Assembly (NCBI RefSeq): GCF_000002995.4
Contig: NW_025062475.1
Coordinates: 5,832,187-5,896,186, forward strand
Length of the DNA: 64,000 bases
Direction of reading: 5' to 3'
Source of the DNA: Brugia malayi
Taxonomy: Eukaryota; Nematoda; Chromadorea; Rhabditida; Onchocercidae
Part shown: in pieces, positions 62,001-64,000 of the stretch
Layout: each line of letters starts with the position of its first letter
Numbering within the stretch: the stretch's first letter is position 1
Position numbers and translations under genes: made by a program
Notes under the pieces: generated by a model
Told to the model about the DNA's origin: nothing
What the model saw: the letters and a program-made list of their open reading frames with translations, nothing else
The model's database searches: none

Positions 62001-63699
62001 TTCGAACTCTCACAATTTGGAGTCCAAGATTCGTCTGTCGAACTTCTTACACTTGGAAAAGCATTGCTGTGGTTTAGCTCAACCTTTCTTGCTACTCGTA
62101 AGCATACATCATTTGCGTTCGGTCCTAAAATACAGAGACAGGACTTTGATGAAAGAAATAACATTTTGAATATCTTCTCTGCAATACTACCAATCTATTT
62201 AAATTGTATAAATCAATTCAACGTATTTACCTAGGTTTTTCAAACATCTAGTGATAGCATCACTAGCCTCTGAATTCCTTGTCATTCGTCTCAAATCAGT
62301 ATCTTCGATTCCAATCAACTGATCATTCAATCGTAATCTTCCATCTTTATAAGCAGCACCACCATGCAAGACCTGCGGCAGTTGTACAGTTAAATGTGAT
62401 TTTTCAAAAATTTAGTTACTGGAACGAAGGTACCTGAATTTACAATGCAGTATTCAAAAAGCATTACTGAAACCAATGAAGGTACCAATTCCAGCTTAGT
62501 AAACATCCAGAAGATAATAAATTTTACAAGCACCTTTTTGATAAATATTCCACAATCATGACGTGTACCATCAGGCTTCATAACGGCTCTTGCTTTTAAA
62601 CTTACACCTAATCCAGCACTTCCCGTTTCATTTAAGGCAATCTTCAACGTCAAAATCTCCTCCCTGCAATTTTTACTTCATTTCTCATTGTAAAATATGA
62701 GTCATGTCCTAAATTGTCTTACTATATTCGTGAATACAACAGTCAATATGTAGAAGATCCCCAGTTATCTGAATACCCTTAGCGTTTCGCTCATAATGGA
62801 GAATAATCTGATGGTTGTAATTCAAGATCATTGCACTTTGTGAAATCCCCTATCCCCTAAGCAATTTATCAACCGACATTTTTACCCCTTCTACCCTAAA
62901 CTATAGTCAATGCAACAAAATGAAATGCACAGCTTAACATCTTATTTACATTAAAAGAATCATCTGAATAAAAATTGCTAATTAAGTGCACCCGTATCGT
63001 TCCGTTCCTTCACTCGCTCTTTCCTGGTGATAATGTTCACTATCACTGTTATAATTATTTGTTACTACCAATGGATTCTGGTTTTCGTTTTCCTGACTTC
63101 CAATTCGAGAAACTAGTAAGTTTATTGAATCACCAACATCCAGTTTTTTGAGACGCTTGACCATATCACTTTGGGTAAACTCAGCTGTTTTTCTACCATT
63201 AATCTAAAAAATCGAACAGAACGTAAATGTATAACCATTTCCATAAGAAAAAAAAAAAATATTACCTGTAACAACCGATCGCCAGCTCTTAATTTATTTA
63301 CCGCAGCACCACCTGCTTTCACAGTTCCAATATAAAACAGTCGTTCACCTTTAGCAGTTTCACGACTTGTTACGGTAAAACCAAACCCGCCTCTTCCTGA
63401 GATACACTGTATCAGTTATCATACAAAATTAGACAATTTAGTAAACATTGCTTCTTTTCGTTTTTTATTTACAACTTACACAGTCTTCAATACAACATTG
63501 CAATATTTTGAGAGACTGGCACCTCTTTAACTATTTATGGAGATGAACAAATTGTAAAATGATAAACTGGATGACATACTTTTAACAATTTCAACTGGAA
63601 ATGTTATCCCAAGAGCTGTTGTATTGGCTTGCTGCAGTGCAGAGAGAATTGGCCGCTTTTGCAAACTGCTCGTTGATGACTGACTATGATGAGAGATCG
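56083..63699 (-). CDS. par-3: PAR-3 polarity scaffold, 3' two-thirds; 5' end beyond the window
   Basis: Eighteen exons join in phase: 63699-63580, 63396-63266, 63203-62992, 62663-62534, 62372-62231, 62124-61969, 61724-61634, 61306-61193, 60983-60892, 60590-60345, 59991-59916, 59819-59671, 59580-59490, 59301-59182, 59007-58887, 57820-57714, 57586-57275 and 56938-56083; about 1,088 residues visible. PAR-3 is the scaffold of the PAR-3/PAR-6/aPKC complex that sets the anterior or apical cortex. PDZ2 reads LGITFPVEIVK, GRGGFGFTVTSR-like RRGGFGFTVTSR, VKAGGAAVNKLRAGDRLLQ. PDZ3 reads LTLKIALNETGSAGLGVSLK, DCGIFIKK, LHGGAAYKDGRLRLNDQLI. The aPKC-binding region carries RRSISEKRH (exon at 60892) and SPNRRSLSLESM (59916). 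The C-terminal third is low-complexity, Gln/Ser-rich. The oligomerisation domain and PDZ1 should lie to the right. Splice choice in the last exons is uncertain, with two competing acceptors at 56960 and 56938. Confidence 0.92.
57821..58886. other. Large intron in the 3' part of par-3
   Basis: About 1.07 kb between the exons ending at 58887 and starting at 57820. Open frames inside it (58339-58563 minus, 58486-58734 plus) show no motif and no need for an extra exon, since the flanking exons already match in phase. Confidence 0.6.
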
Positions 63700-64000
63700 C
63701 TGGAAATCAAGAAAAAATGTAACTTTTTTTTTTTATTTTTTGCAAGATATTAGTATTAGGATTATCAATATAATAATTTTCACGTCACTAAAATACAAAG
63801 CATAAGGAATTCATCAGAACTGCCTAAATATTAAGTCCATTGTAATTTTGTAATTCAGTTTCACGTCTGATAATATTGGTAATAGCATACCGACTCCACA
63901 GAACGCTCACAGTTCCTGGCATTTATCCATTTTCATTTACCTACTCTGCTATTCACAGTTCAAAATAATAAATGAACAAAGTAACTGACGGCACTAAGAT
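63700..64000. other. par-3 intron at the right edge
   Basis: AT-rich sequence upstream of the acceptor TTTCCAG at 63701-63700. No exon was recognised before the window ends. Confidence 0.6.

Overview
This window is AT-rich animal DNA that reads as a parasitic nematode, most likely clade III or filarial. The signs are short AT-rich introns ending in TTTTCAG-like acceptors, probable spliced-leader acceptors 7-35 bases before several start codons, an MSP-domain (sperm-type) protein, an astacin of the NAS type with EGF and CUB domains, and a PAR-3 polarity scaffold. All exon models were built by eye by joining splice sites in phase. Most junctions agree in reading phase, but no transcript evidence was available. 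The species is an inference.

Layout from left to right: (1) 1-1420, minus: 5' part of an adenylate-forming (AMP-binding) enzyme whose A2 and A3 core motifs look NRPS-like; it runs off the left edge. (2) 1433-9212: gene-poor DNA with a block of old, diverged repeats. (3) 9213-12214, minus: complete ZDHHC5/8-type palmitoyltransferase with a GC-AG intron. (4) 17816-27062, plus: secreted astacin metalloprotease (424 aa model) with a 4.6 kb first intron. (5) 29026-29259, minus: possible small membrane protein. (6) 30420-31162, plus: 108-aa MSP-domain protein. (7) 32248-38488: a 1.2 kb inverted duplication whose arms are almost identical. Each arm carries a tRNA-Gly(TCC) and the last two exons of a four-TM protein gene. 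The 3.8 kb spacer holds a seven-exon coiled-coil gene. The complete parent four-TM gene is the minus-strand copy ending at 37777 and starting near 39699. (8) 43149-53110, minus: tandem pair of LBP/BPI-family lipid-binding protein genes with matching nine-exon structures. (9) 56083-63699, minus: most of par-3 (PDZ2, PDZ3, the aPKC-binding region and the C-terminus); the 5' end lies beyond the right edge.

The genes do not form one pathway. The most unusual structures are the inverted duplication, whose breakpoints fall at the tRNA 5' end and at a 51-bp tandem duplication, and the 3' part of par-3. There, two consecutive exons are open in a second frame, which skipping of one exon would enter and an alternative acceptor would leave in phase.
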